The notes under the pieces are model-generated. The model was not told the DNA's origin. It was given only the letters and a program-made list of their open reading frames with translations, and searched no databases. A DNA stretch of 64,000 nucleotides from Halobacteriales archaeon QS_6_71_20 (lineage in GTDB: Archaea; Halobacteriota; Halobacteria; Halobacteriales; Haloferacaceae), in the NCBI GenBank assembly GCA_003020945.1, contig PXRU01000003.1:1-64000 (forward strand), given 5' to 3'. The position numbers were made by a program, and so were the translations under genes. Shown one piece after another: positions 18,045-29,140 of the stretch. How positions within the stretch are numbered: position 1 is the first letter of the stretch; each line of letters begins with the position of its first letter.

Positions 18045-19206
18045 CTACCGGATCTCCCGCTCCTCGATGTAGCCGCGCCTGCAGTCGGGACAGATGTCGC
18101 CCGCGCGCATCGAGGAGGCGCCGACCCGCTCGCGGTTGCCGCAGTCCGGGCAGACGTATGCGGTGTCGACCCGGTCGGAGCTGGTGGTCAGTTCGACCTG
18201 CCGCGACGGCGACCCGCCGGCGGAGCGGTCGGCCCCCGAGGTGGACGGGTCGTCGACGCCCGCGGCGTCGGGATCCGTCCCGTTGCGCCGGGCGTCGCCG
18301 GCCGCCGCGTCGGCCGCGTCCGCGTCGGCCTCGATGAACTCCACGTCCTCGCCGTCGGCGACCTCGGCGTCGACCTGCGGGGAGAGGTTCCCGTCGACGG
18401 AGACGCCGGCGTCGGCCCCGTCGAGTTCGGCGTCGTACCCCTCGTCCTCGCCGTCCTGCTCGGGCCACCCGCCGGGCCCCTCGCCGTCGATGAACTCCGC
18501 GTCGTCGTCGGCGGGGTCGACCGCCCCTGTGTCGTCCGCGTCGGGGTCGACCTCGCCGCGGGCCTGTCCCGCCGCCTCACCCTCGTCGGACGACTCCCCG
18601 CCGCCGAGGAACTCCACGTCCGCCGACTCCCCCTCGGCGGGGGTGTGCGGCGCGTCGGCCACGCCCGCTCCCGAGCCGCCGGGCTTGCGGTCGGCGTTCG
18701 GCCATTCCCTCGCCCCCCCCTCCGGGGCGTCGCCCGCCCCGCGGCGGGCGTTCGAGTCGGGCCACTCGCCGAGAGCCTGGCGCGCCACGTCCGGCAGGCC
18801 CGGGGGACGCCCACCTCGGGACTGGGGGCGTTCGCCGACGAGTGGGCGGCGCGTCGGACTCCGCGTTCGGGATGACGGGGCCGTTATCGCCGTCCCCCGT
18901 CGGTGCCGAGTCGGGGACCGGCGTCGCGTTCGCGTCGGCGGTTCCGGCGCTACCGGCGTCCCCGACGGGGGATGGGTCGCCGACGGCGTCCGCGCGCCCC
19001 GTCGGTGCGGCGCCGCCGCCGGACTCCTCGAGCAGCTGGTCGACCGAGGTGACCTCCTTGTTCTCGGAGACGATCCGCGTCTCGCCGCAGCGGCGACACT
19101 CCTTCACCTCCGTGATCGAGATGATGACCTCCTCCCCCCGTTCCTCGCGGTCACGCTCCGTCCTCGGCTCCGTGAAGTCGTGGCCGAGGAGACACCTGAG
19201 TCCCAT
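18045..19206 (-). pseudogene. DUF7093-like zinc-ribbon protein gene split by a frameshift
   Basis: The N-terminal part (minus strand from ATG 19206) reads MGLRCLLGHDF ... CRRCGETRIVSENKEVTS, then a low-complexity acidic region. The C-terminal part, open in another frame from at least 18788 down to 18045, continues the acidic EWPxx-repeat region and ends with a second zinc ribbon, CPDCG ... MRAGDICPDCRRGYI. In related haloarchaea both halves belong to one protein (DUF7093 as I recall). The switch must lie between about 18790 and 18870, next to runs of G and C. It may be a true mutation or a base-call error. A good TATA box precedes the ATG. Confidence 0.75.
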
Positions 19207-19229
19207 TATCCCTCCCATCCGGCCAATCG

Positions 19230-19236
19230 TATAAAA
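19230..19236 (-). promoter_or_regulatory. TATA box of the DUF7093-like gene
   Basis: The minus strand reads CCCTTTTATACG here, 24-30 nt before the ATG at 19206. It is one of the strongest TATA matches in the window and supports the MGLRC start as leaderless. The gene's promoter is therefore intact although its reading frame is broken. Confidence 0.65.
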
Positions 19237-19307
19237 GGGTTCGCTCGCGTCGGACGCGCGGCACGCGCGCCGGTACACGTAAGCCGTCGCCGGGCGATCG
19301 GACGCGC

Positions 19308-19607
19308 ATGAGAGTGCCGCCCGAGTTCCGCGACAGGGAGGAGACGGAGGTTGCGGTGCTCGACGCGCTCGTCGGCCGGGCCGAGGACGGAATGACCGTC
19401 CTCGAACTCCGGTCCGGCGTCGACGCGACGATCGACGAGGTCGAGGCCGCGCTCTCCTCGCTGAAGGAGGCCGGCCTGATCGAGGTGGAGCGGGCCGACG
19501 AGCGCGTCCGCATCTACCCCGACCGGCGGGTCGTCCCGGACCCGAGCGAGCAGGTCGACGACGACCCCGGCCTGGTCGACGTCATCCGCGACCGGCTCGG
19601 CCTGTAG
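19308..19607 (+). CDS. DUF6432 family winged-helix protein
   Basis: The 99-aa protein starts MRVPPEFRDREETEVAVLDAL and has a predicted winged helix-turn-helix over residues 15-70 (ALVGRAEDGMTVLELRSGVD ... LKEAGLIEVE). I recognise it as DUF6432, a haloarchaeal family often found before the YgfZ/GcvT-like gene, as here. It may be a small DNA-binding regulator. A CGTAAG element near 19278 fits a leaderless promoter. It is divergent from the DUF7093-like gene. Confidence 0.85.
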   Translation: MRVPPEFRDREETEVAVLDALVGRAEDGMTVLELRSGVDATIDEVEAALSSLKEAGLIEVERADERVRIYPDRRVVPDPSEQVDDDPGLVDVIRDRLGL

Positions 19608-19689
19608 CCGCCGGTCGTTGGCAGAAGCCGGGCGCGGCGCCGCCCGGCCTTCCGGACGCCTTTTGCTGTCGGCGGGTGTGGAATGGAGT

Positions 19690-20793
19690 ATGAGTCTCGT
19701 CGCCGACGTTCACGCGGACCACGGTGCGACGTTCGCCGAGCGCGGCGGCCGCGAGGTCGTCGCCGACTACGGGCGGCCCGACAGCGCCGTCCGCGCCGTT
19801 CGCAACGGCGTCGGAGCGATCGAGATGGGGTACGGCGTCGTCGTCGTCGAGGGCGACGACCGCGTCGAGTTCGTCGACAACGCCGTCTCCAACCGCGTCC
19901 CCGCCGCCGACGGCGACGGCTGTCACGCGCTGCTGCTCGGCCCGCAGGGCGCCGTCGAGACGGAGCTGTTCATTTACAACGCCGGCGAGCGCCTCCTGCT
20001 GTTCACGCCGCCGGACCGTGCGGCGCCGCTCGTCGACGACTGGTCGGGGAAGGTGTTCATCGACGACGTGGAGCTGCGCGACGCCAGCGACGAGTTCGGC
20101 GTGTTCGGCGTTCACGGCCCGACGTCGACCGAGAAGGTCGCGTCCGTCCTCAACGCCGCCGGCTCCCCCGAGCCCGAACTCACCTTCGTCCGAGGCCGGA
20201 TGAACGACGTGGGCGTCACCGTGATCGCCGCTGACGCCCCGACCGGGGAGGAGGGGTACGAGGTCGTCTGCGCCGCCGAGGACGCCCGGGACGTGTTCGA
20301 CACGCTGCTCACGCGGGGGCTGAACGCCGCCCCGTTCGGCTACGCCACGTGGGAGACGCTCACCGCGGAGGCGGGGACGCCGCTGTTCGACAGCGAGCTT
20401 CGGGAACGACTCCCGAACGTCGCGGGGCTCCGCTCGGCGGTCGACTTCGAGAAGGGCTGTTTCGTCGGCCAGGAGGTCGTCTCGAAGGTCGAGAACCGCG
20501 GTCGCCCCAGTCGGCGGCTCGTCGGCCTCCGGCCGGCGGCCGTGCCGGAGCCGGGCGCCGCGGTGTGCTCCGGCGACGCCACCGTCGGCGAGGTGACGCG
20601 CGGCGTCCGCTCGCCGACGCTCGACGCGCCGATCGCGCTCGCGTATCTCGACTTCGACGCCGACGACGCCGACCTGACAGTGCGGGTCGACGGCGACGAG
20701 GTCGCCGCCGACCGCGTCGACCTCCCGTTCGTCGAGGGGAGGGCGCGCTCGGGGCGGCTCCCGACGTACCCCGAGGCCGCCGAGCAGCGGTAG
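19690..20793 (+). CDS. YgfZ/GcvT-like folate-binding protein (aminomethyltransferase family)
   Basis: The 367-aa protein belongs to the GcvT/YgfZ fold. It carries the YgfZ signature KGCFVGQE near residue 255, preceded by FGxxTWETLTAEAGTPLF and an N-terminal folate-binding domain. YgfZ-type proteins use tetrahydrofolate to help Fe-S cluster assembly or repair, and they differ from glycine-cleavage GcvT by this Cys motif. Haloarchaeal annotations usually call it aminomethyltransferase, so the true role is uncertain. The ATG at 19690 is chosen over the upstream in-frame start. It follows DUF6432 by 82 bp on the same strand. Confidence 0.88.
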   Translation: MSLVADVHADHGATFAERGGREVVADYGRPDSAVRAVRNGVGAIEMGYGVVVVEGDDRVEFVDNAVSNRVPAADGDGCHALLLGPQGAVETELFIYNAGERLLLFTPPDRAAPLVDDWSGKVFIDDVELRDASDEFGVFGVHGPTSTEKVASVLNAAGSPEPELTFVRGRMNDVGVTVIAADAPTGEEGYEVVCAAEDARDVFDTLLTRGLNAAPFGYATWETLTAEAGTPLFDSELRERLPNVAGLRSAVDFEKGCFVGQEVVSKVENRGRPSRRLVGLRPAAVPEPGAAVCSGDATVGEVTRGVRSPTLDAPIALAYLDFDADDADLTVRVDGDEVAADRVDLPFVEGRARSGRLPTYPEAAEQR

Positions 20794-20877
20794 ACCGGCC
20801 GACCGATCGGCGGCGGTGATCGGGGCACTCAACGAGGTCGACCGATCGGGGATGGCCGTCGGAGTTGCCGGAGCCGG

Positions 20878-21957
20878 CTACGAGAACAGCTTTCGCAGGT
20901 GCTCCCGGGAGAAGAAGGAGCTCGGCTCGTCCATGTGGACGCCGATCTCCCCGGAGAGCGCCCACAGGCCGGCGCGCTGAACGGGCTCCGGGAGCGAGTA
21001 CGCCCGCCGGATCCAGTGGCCGAAGCGGATCTCCCGGTTCAGTTCCTCGCGCCACCCGGACTCGTACCGCGGGAGTGTGGTCGGGTCCTCCGGGTCGATC
21101 GTCTCGGCCGCCACGTCGGCCGCGCGCATCCCGTAGAGGATGCCGCCGCCGGTGAACGGCTTCGTCTGAGCGGCGGCGTCGCCCAGCAGGAACCCGCGGT
21201 TCGCGACGGTCCGTTCGGGCGGGCCGATCGGGATCGCGCCCGAGCAGAAGCGGTCCGTCTCGACGTCGTACTCGTCGGTGAGCCGGGCGAACAGCTCGTT
21301 CACCTCGTTGCCCGGCGGGGCGGCGAGGCCGTACTCGACGCCCGCGTCGCCGCGGGGGATGCGCCACGCGAAGAAGCGCGGCGCGGTGAGGTGCACGTCG
21401 ACGTAGTCGCCGTGGTCGCGCTCGTCGGTGAACGCGAGCACGCCGTGGATCGTCTCCGTCGGCTCCGGGAGATCGAGCCCTCGGCGGACCCTGGAAACGG
21501 GGCCGTCGGCGCCCGCGACCATCCGCGCCTCGAACGTCTCCTCGCCGCCGTCGACGCTGGCGGTCACCTCGACCCGGCCCGGCCGCTCCTCGACGGCCGT
21601 GACGGTGTGGCCCTCGCGCACGTCCGCACCGGCCGACCGGGCCGCGTCCGCGAGCGTCCGGTCGAGTTCGACGCGGTCGATCACGTTCGACACCGCCTCG
21701 CGCTTGTAGAACCGGCGCGACGGCGACCCCGGCCCGCCGACGTGGAAGTCCGCGCCGTACACGCGGTTCTGTCGGAGTCGCGCCGCGGCGCCGTCGGGGA
21801 GGTAGTCCCAGACGTCCGTCGAGACGTGCCCGGAACACGCCAGCGGCTCGCCGACCGTCCCCTTCTCCAAGGCGAGCACGTCGTAGCGCGCCTCGGCGGC
21901 CCGGCGAGCGAAGCGCGCCCCCGCCGGGCCGACCCCGACCACGACGAAATCGTACAT
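20878..21957 (-). CDS. geranylgeranyl reductase family flavoprotein
   Basis: The 359-aa protein starts MYDFVVVGVGPAGARFA, a Rossmann FAD-binding motif, followed by EKGTVGEPLACSGHVS and a second FAD motif GDAAAQTKPFTGGGI near residue 265. These are features of archaeal geranylgeranyl reductases, which saturate the isoprenoid chains of ether lipids or related prenyl compounds. The ORF track's 779-aa version extends through non-coding repeats and another gene. The ATG at 21957 is supported by a TATA box 25 nt upstream. Which prenyl substrate it reduces is not certain. Confidence 0.92.
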   Translation of the reverse strand: MYDFVVVGVGPAGARFARRAAEARYDVLALEKGTVGEPLACSGHVSTDVWDYLPDGAAARLRQNRVYGADFHVGGPGSPSRRFYKREAVSNVIDRVELDRTLADAARSAGADVREGHTVTAVEERPGRVEVTASVDGGEETFEARMVAGADGPVSRVRRGLDLPEPTETIHGVLAFTDERDHGDYVDVHLTAPRFFAWRIPRGDAGVEYGLAAPPGNEVNELFARLTDEYDVETDRFCSGAIPIGPPERTVANRGFLLGDAAAQTKPFTGGGILYGMRAADVAAETIDPEDPTTLPRYESGWREELNREIRFGHWIRRAYSLPEPVQRAGLWALSGEIGVHMDEPSSFFSREHLRKLFS

Positions 21958-21981
21958 ACCGGTCGGTACGTGCGGACGATG

Positions 21982-21987
21982 ATATAT
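21982..21987 (-). promoter_or_regulatory. TATA box of the geranylgeranyl reductase gene
   Basis: GAGATATATC on the minus strand lies 25-30 nt before the ATG at 21957, pointing to a leaderless transcript. Confidence 0.6.
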
Positions 21988-22081
21988 CTCGTGGATGGGG
22001 GATCTCGCGGATGGAGGCCCCGCCGGCTTCGTCGACCCCCCGCGACCGCGGCGGCGACCGACGATGTGCCCAGTCGTCTCG

Positions 22082-22152
22082 GCCTCACCACCCCAGTCGT
22101 GTCCGGCTTCACCACTCCAGTTGAGTCCGGCCTCACCACCCCGGTCGGTCCG
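22082..22152. repeat. three 23-24-bp tandem repeats in a 450-bp intergenic region
   Basis: Three adjacent units (starts 22082, 22106, 22130) share the pattern GCYTCACCACYCC...GTCCG. They sit in the 453-bp gap between the divergent reductase and 5'-nucleotidase genes. On the minus strand the array reads as an eight-residue Gly/Glu/Ala/Trp repeat in frame with the reductase, but this lies upstream of its real start and promoter. The rest of the gap (22160-22410) shows no recognisable gene. Confidence 0.65.
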
Positions 22153-22410
22153 GCCTCCCGCAGGGCCGTCCTCCGCTGCGGGCTCGTCTGTTGCGTACAG
22201 GCGACTCCGCTCGGCGCCGCGTGGGGGTGTCGCGCTCCCGCCGTGTTCCACGCGGGTATCGGTCACGTCATACGCCGGCTGGTCCCGTGATCGCACAAGA
22301 GGTCTTGGACCGAGGGGGTCGGCGTTCGAAGCGGCCTCCGATTCGAGGGCCCGCCACGACGCCGTCGCGATGACGGACTGTTTTTCCACCTCGGGCTGAG
22401 AATCGAAAGT

Positions 22411-24042
22411 ATGGCGCAGAACACGGACGACGGCGTGCGACGACGACGGGTGCTCGCGGCCGCCGGGACGGGCGTGGCGGCGGCGCTCGCCGGGTGCGGG
22501 GGAGAGACCGGCGACGGGAGTACGTCGGAGTCGACCGAGGGAACGACGGACGAGGCGACGGCGACATCGGAACCGACGACCGAGTCGGGCGCGTCCGGGC
22601 GCGTGACGCTGCTGCACGACACCCACGTCCACGGTCGGTACGGCGGCGCCGACGACGCCGCGAACGTGGAGCACTACTTCGGGCTGATGACGGATCTGGC
22701 GGCCGAGGCGGACGGCGAGCCGCTCCTGCTCGGCTCCGGCGACGACCTCGCCTCGTCGGTGCTGTCGGCGGCGTTCGACGGCAGCCACGTCGTCGACGCG
22801 TTCGACGCGGGCGGCCTCGGCTACGACACCTTCGGCAACCACGACTTCGACATGGGTCCCGGGACCGCCCGCGAGCGGGTCGCCGACAGCGACTTCACCT
22901 GGCTGAGCGCGAACGTCGTCGAGGCGGGCACAGAAGCGGTGTTCGCCGGCGAGCAGGGCGCGAAGCGCCACGCGCTCGTCGACGCCGGCGGCGTCACCGT
23001 CGGACTCACGGGCGTCATCCACGCCGACGCGCCCGACGTGACCTCGATGGGCGAGGCGGCGGAGGTGCAGGACCCGACTGAGTCCGTCCGCACGGCCGTC
23101 GGTGAACTCCGCGACGGCGGCGCCGAGGCGGTGGTCGTGCTCTCGCACCTCGCCGGCGCCGACGCGGTCGCCCTGGCGGAGTCGGTCGACGGCATCGACG
23201 CCGTCGTCGGCGACCACGCGGCGAACCTACTCGACGAGCCGCGGGTCGTGAACGGCACCGTCTGCTCGTTCGTCGGCGACGGCTACGACTACGTCGGCGA
23301 GGTCGACCTCGTGGTCGAGGACGGCGCGGTCGCCGACCACGCGTTCCGGCGCCACGACACCGCCGCCGCCGTCGAGGACGGACTGGAGCCGCATCCCGAC
23401 GTGGCCGAGGTCGCGACGAGCTACCGGTCGGAGCTGGACGCGGAACTCGGCGCGACGATCGGCGAGACGACGGAGCCGCTCGACGTGCGCCAGTCGGTCG
23501 TCCGGAAGCGGGAGTCGAACTTCGGCAACTACATCGCGGACACGATCCGGGCGGCCGCCGACGCCGACATCGCCCTGACCAACGGCGGCGGGATCCGCAC
23601 GGACCGCGTGTACGAGGCCGGCGAGATCACCAAGCGGACGGTCGTCGACGTCCTCCCGTTCCCGAACAACGTCGTCAAGCTCGAGGTGAGCGGGGAGACG
23701 CTGCGGGCCGCGCTGGAGCACGGCGTCGGCGCCGTCGAGGAGTCGTCGGGGCGGTTCCCGCAGGTGAGCGGGATCGCGTACACGTACGACCCCGACGCCG
23801 AGCCGGGAAGCCGGATCGTCGAGGCGACCGTCGGCGGCGAGCCGATCGACGACGGCGCGACGTACGAGCTCGGCACGAACGACTTCGTCGCCGGCGGCGG
23901 CGACGGCTACGGGGGGCTCGCGGCCGCGGAGACGCTCGTGGGCGCCAACGACGGCGCGCTGCTGTCGACGGCCGTCATCGACGCGATCGAGGCCGACGGG
24001 ACTATCTCCCCGACCGTCGAGGGACGGATCACCGTCGAGTGA
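22411..24042 (+). CDS. 5'-nucleotidase-type metallophosphatase lipoprotein
   Basis: The 543-aa protein has a Tat lipoprotein signal (RRRRVLAAAGTGVAAALAGC) with lipobox Cys, then a Ser/Thr/Glu-rich spacer. A calcineurin-like metallophosphatase domain follows (DTHVHGRYGG, GSGDD, GNHDFD, VLSHLAG), then a 5'-nucleotidase C-terminal domain with NYIADTIRAA and LTNGGGIRTD. The domain order is that of UshA-type 5'-nucleotidases, so it probably releases phosphate from extracellular nucleotides. It is predicted to be anchored outside the cytoplasmic membrane. The start ATG follows an AAAG-rich stretch. Confidence 0.92.
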   Translation: MAQNTDDGVRRRRVLAAAGTGVAAALAGCGGETGDGSTSESTEGTTDEATATSEPTTESGASGRVTLLHDTHVHGRYGGADDAANVEHYFGLMTDLAAEADGEPLLLGSGDDLASSVLSAAFDGSHVVDAFDAGGLGYDTFGNHDFDMGPGTARERVADSDFTWLSANVVEAGTEAVFAGEQGAKRHALVDAGGVTVGLTGVIHADAPDVTSMGEAAEVQDPTESVRTAVGELRDGGAEAVVVLSHLAGADAVALAESVDGIDAVVGDHAANLLDEPRVVNGTVCSFVGDGYDYVGEVDLVVEDGAVADHAFRRHDTAAAVEDGLEPHPDVAEVATSYRSELDAELGATIGETTEPLDVRQSVVRKRESNFGNYIADTIRAAADADIALTNGGGIRTDRVYEAGEITKRTVVDVLPFPNNVVKLEVSGETLRAALEHGVGAVEESSGRFPQVSGIAYTYDPDAEPGSRIVEATVGGEPIDDGATYELGTNDFVAGGGDGYGGLAAAETLVGANDGALLSTAVIDAIEADGTISPTVEGRITVE

Positions 24043-24069
24043 CGCCGCCGGCGACGACCCGGGCGTGCG

Positions 24070-25086
24070 CTACGGGACGACGGCCAGCCCGCGCGCGGCC
24101 TGCTCCCGGACGTCCTCGGGCCACTCGATGTCGACCGCAGCCCAGGAGTCCCCCGAATCGACCGTGCGGTACAGCCCTCGGTTCGACAGCGCGTAGAACT
24201 CCCCGGGGTCGCCGGCGGCCAGCACCGGCCGCGTGACGCCCGCCCCGAGCGGGAGGCCGCGGCCGTCGAGCCGTTCCCACTCCGTCTCGCTTCGCTCGTC
24301 CTCGCGCCGGCGCCGATAGACGTACGTCTCAGCGCGCTCGGCGGTGTGCGCCTCCCGCGCGGACCGGGCCGCCGACAGCAGTGTCAGGTCCGGGTCGCCC
24401 GCGTCGACGGCGACGCTCCAGCAGTAGGTCCGGTCGAGCCCCGCCTGCGGGTGGTTCCACGTCTCGCCGGCGTCGGCCGTCTCCGCGTAGCCGTCGCCCG
24501 CGGCGGCCGATGCGCGGCCCGGCGCCTCGGGATGGGTCGCCATCGCGTGAGTGTCCCGGCGCGACCCGGGGACGCGGTCGGTCCACGTCCCGCCCGCGTC
24601 GTCGGTGGCGACGAGCGCGCCCGCCTCGACGGCGACGTAGACGTGCGCCGGGTCGCGGGGATCGACCTCGATCCACCGGACGTGGTGGGTGTGCGGCCGC
24701 GGGGGGAACGACCACTCGTCGCTGGAAGGGAGGTCCACGAGGCCGTCACGGCGGGTCCACGTGTCGCCGCCGTCGGTGGAGCGGTAGACGCGCGACGGCT
24801 CCGTGCCGGCCCAGATCACGTCGGGGTTCGCGGGCGAGACGGCGACAGCCATCACCGCGTCCTGCTCGATGGCGGCGGCGCCGACGCGCTCGAACGTCGC
24901 TCCGCGGTCAGTCGAGCGCCACAGTCCGGACCCGAAGCTGCCGACGACCACGCGGTCGGGGGCGTCGGGGTGGACGGCGACGCACTCCAGCGCCCGCCCG
25001 TCGAGCGCCTGCGGCGTCCTCGCCGTCTCGGCGTCGGGGTCGACGACGAGGAGCCGGTCGCGCATCGCGGCGTACACGGTCGCCAT
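24070..25086 (-). CDS. BNR/WD40-like beta-propeller protein (sialidase-fold, non-enzymatic)
   Basis: The 338-aa protein has repeated BNR/Asp-box-like strands of the type WRSTDRGATFERV, YRSTDGGDTWTR, VATDDAGGTWTD, AETADAGETWN and YRTVDSGDSWAA. These indicate a six- or seven-bladed propeller. No signal peptide is visible, so it is likely cytoplasmic. Similar haloarchaeal proteins are annotated as WD40/YVTN/BNR-like repeat-containing. Catalytic residues of sialidases are not evident. The ATG at 25086 (MATVYAAMRDRLL) is preferred because the upstream extension is basic and shadow-like. Confidence 0.85.
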   Translation of the reverse strand: MATVYAAMRDRLLVVDPDAETARTPQALDGRALECVAVHPDAPDRVVVGSFGSGLWRSTDRGATFERVGAAAIEQDAVMAVAVSPANPDVIWAGTEPSRVYRSTDGGDTWTRRDGLVDLPSSDEWSFPPRPHTHHVRWIEVDPRDPAHVYVAVEAGALVATDDAGGTWTDRVPGSRRDTHAMATHPEAPGRASAAAGDGYAETADAGETWNHPQAGLDRTYCWSVAVDAGDPDLTLLSAARSAREAHTAERAETYVYRRRREDERSETEWERLDGRGLPLGAGVTRPVLAAGDPGEFYALSNRGLYRTVDSGDSWAAVDIEWPEDVREQAARGLAVVP

Positions 25087-25287
25087 ATCGGAGCGTCGGC
25101 CTCGCGCGGCAAATCCCTGCCGCCGGACCGACACGAAAGCGATCCGTCGTCCCGCGGAGTCACGCGCACCGGGTTCGTGCGCGGTTCCGCCGAGACGCTC
25201 GCTTCGCTCGACTCCTGTTCGTGCGCGGCTCGGCCCGACGACCTCGCCGCGGTTCCGCTGAGACGCTCGCTCCGCTCGCGTCTCGCT
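25087..25287. repeat. intergenic region with an imperfect ~30-bp duplication
   Basis: Two copies of GGTTCCGCYGAGACGCTCGC followed by YCCGCTCG-type sequence occur near 25183 and 25254, with a shared GTTCGTGCGCGG between them. The region lies between the uvrA and BNR genes and has no credible ORF. It resembles other GCTCGC-rich spacer repeats of haloarchaea. Confidence 0.45.
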
Positions 25288-28275
<2,988 letters not shown>

Positions 28276-28517
28276 TACGCGTCACCCCGTCGGACGGGTG
28301 TCGGTCGGGGGGCCCCGGCTCCTCCACTCATTGAGACCGATCTGGGGTCGGAACCACTTAACGGGCGCGTCATCGAGCCCGCGCGTCGGTCGCGGAACGG
28401 CGACGGCGGGATCGGGACGCTCGCGGTCCGAACGCGGCCGTCCGGGCCACGCAGGGTGGGACACCACCCATGGCCGCGGAAGATTCATAAGCGCGGGAAG
28501 TGTTAACACGGTTGTCA

Positions 28518-28691
28518 ATGCCAGACACGAAGCGCGGACGCGAACGACAGGGTCTGAAGAAGCGCGAGCAGCTGGAGGTGAAGCTCGCCGAACGGGACGT
28601 CGAGACGCTCGACGACGACACCCTGCCGGAGTACCCGCCGGAGGACGGGGGGTCCGACCTGCTGTCCGCGCCGCCGCGGAACGAAGGGTAG
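28518..28691 (+). CDS. small conserved-type hypothetical protein (57 aa)
   Basis: The 57-aa product starts [20 protein letters not shown] and continues with an acidic, Pro-rich tail. The N-terminal half is basic and helical and the C-terminal half acidic. A TATA-like ATTCATAAG about 25-34 nt upstream fits a leaderless transcript, which supports the ATG at 28518 over the ORF track start. I do not recognise a function. It lies divergent from uvrA. Confidence 0.7.
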   Translation: MPDTKRGRERQGLKKREQLEVKLAERDVETLDDDTLPEYPPEDGGSDLLSAPPRNEG

Positions 28692-28732
28692 CCGCGCCCC
28701 GGGCCGCGGGAGGCCGTCTCCCGGCGAGCTCC

Positions 28733-29058
28733 GGCGAACCCGTCGCCGATTACCGGAAACAAGACCTACGCGACCGTTCGCGTCGGCGCGCAACTCGGCC
28801 GAGACAGTCGCTGGCGCCGAGGTCACGAACGGGACGAACACGCTCGCCGTCGCCCGGGACCCCGATCCCGAGGACGCCTTCGCCGTCGGTGCCGTCCGCG
28901 TCCACTGGAGGGTGTCCGCGGACGGCGACCCCGGCGTGTCGATCGACACGCGGTATTTAAATTCGGAGTTCAGTCGTCGCGCGACCGTCACAATTGGCGT
29001 GCGCTTTGTCACCGCTTGTCACCCCAGATGGCTATACTGTACCGCGGTTCGCTGCTGA
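28733..29058 (+). pseudogene. possible gene remnant with a one-base frame change
   Basis: Plus-strand codons from about 28801 to the TGA at 29056-29058 have strong G/C third-position bias and a plausible acidic beta-rich sequence ([28 protein letters not shown]). There is no start codon near the beginning. Upstream, about 28735-28790, a second frame reads [14 protein letters not shown] with similar bias, so a single shift would join them. The thermosome promoter follows directly. I cannot name a family, and a chance open frame remains possible. The opposite-strand 165-aa ORF is less convincing. Confidence 0.3.
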
Positions 29059-29104
29059 TCTCGGGATCCGGCCGAGTCGAACCGCAGCCACACCGAACCC
29101 GAGC

Positions 29105-29112
29105 ATTTATAT
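29105..29112 (+). promoter_or_regulatory. TATA box of the thermosome gene
   Basis: ATTTATAT lies about 30 nt upstream of the thermosome ATG at 29141, in a locally AT-rich stretch. Haloarchaeal cct genes are heat-inducible from such promoters, but no specific heat element was identified here. Confidence 0.65.
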
Positions 29113-29140
29113 AGAATCACAACCTCATTTACTCCTGTAC

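Noticed and set aside
20878-23217. 779-aa minus-strand ORF
   Set aside because: The N-terminal 420 codons lie antisense to the 5'-nucleotidase gene and across a repeat region. The reductase begins at 21957 with its own TATA box.
28515-29012. 165-aa minus-strand ORF before the thermosome gene
   Set aside because: It overlaps the small plus-strand gene at 28518-28691 and has poorer codon bias than the plus-strand frame.
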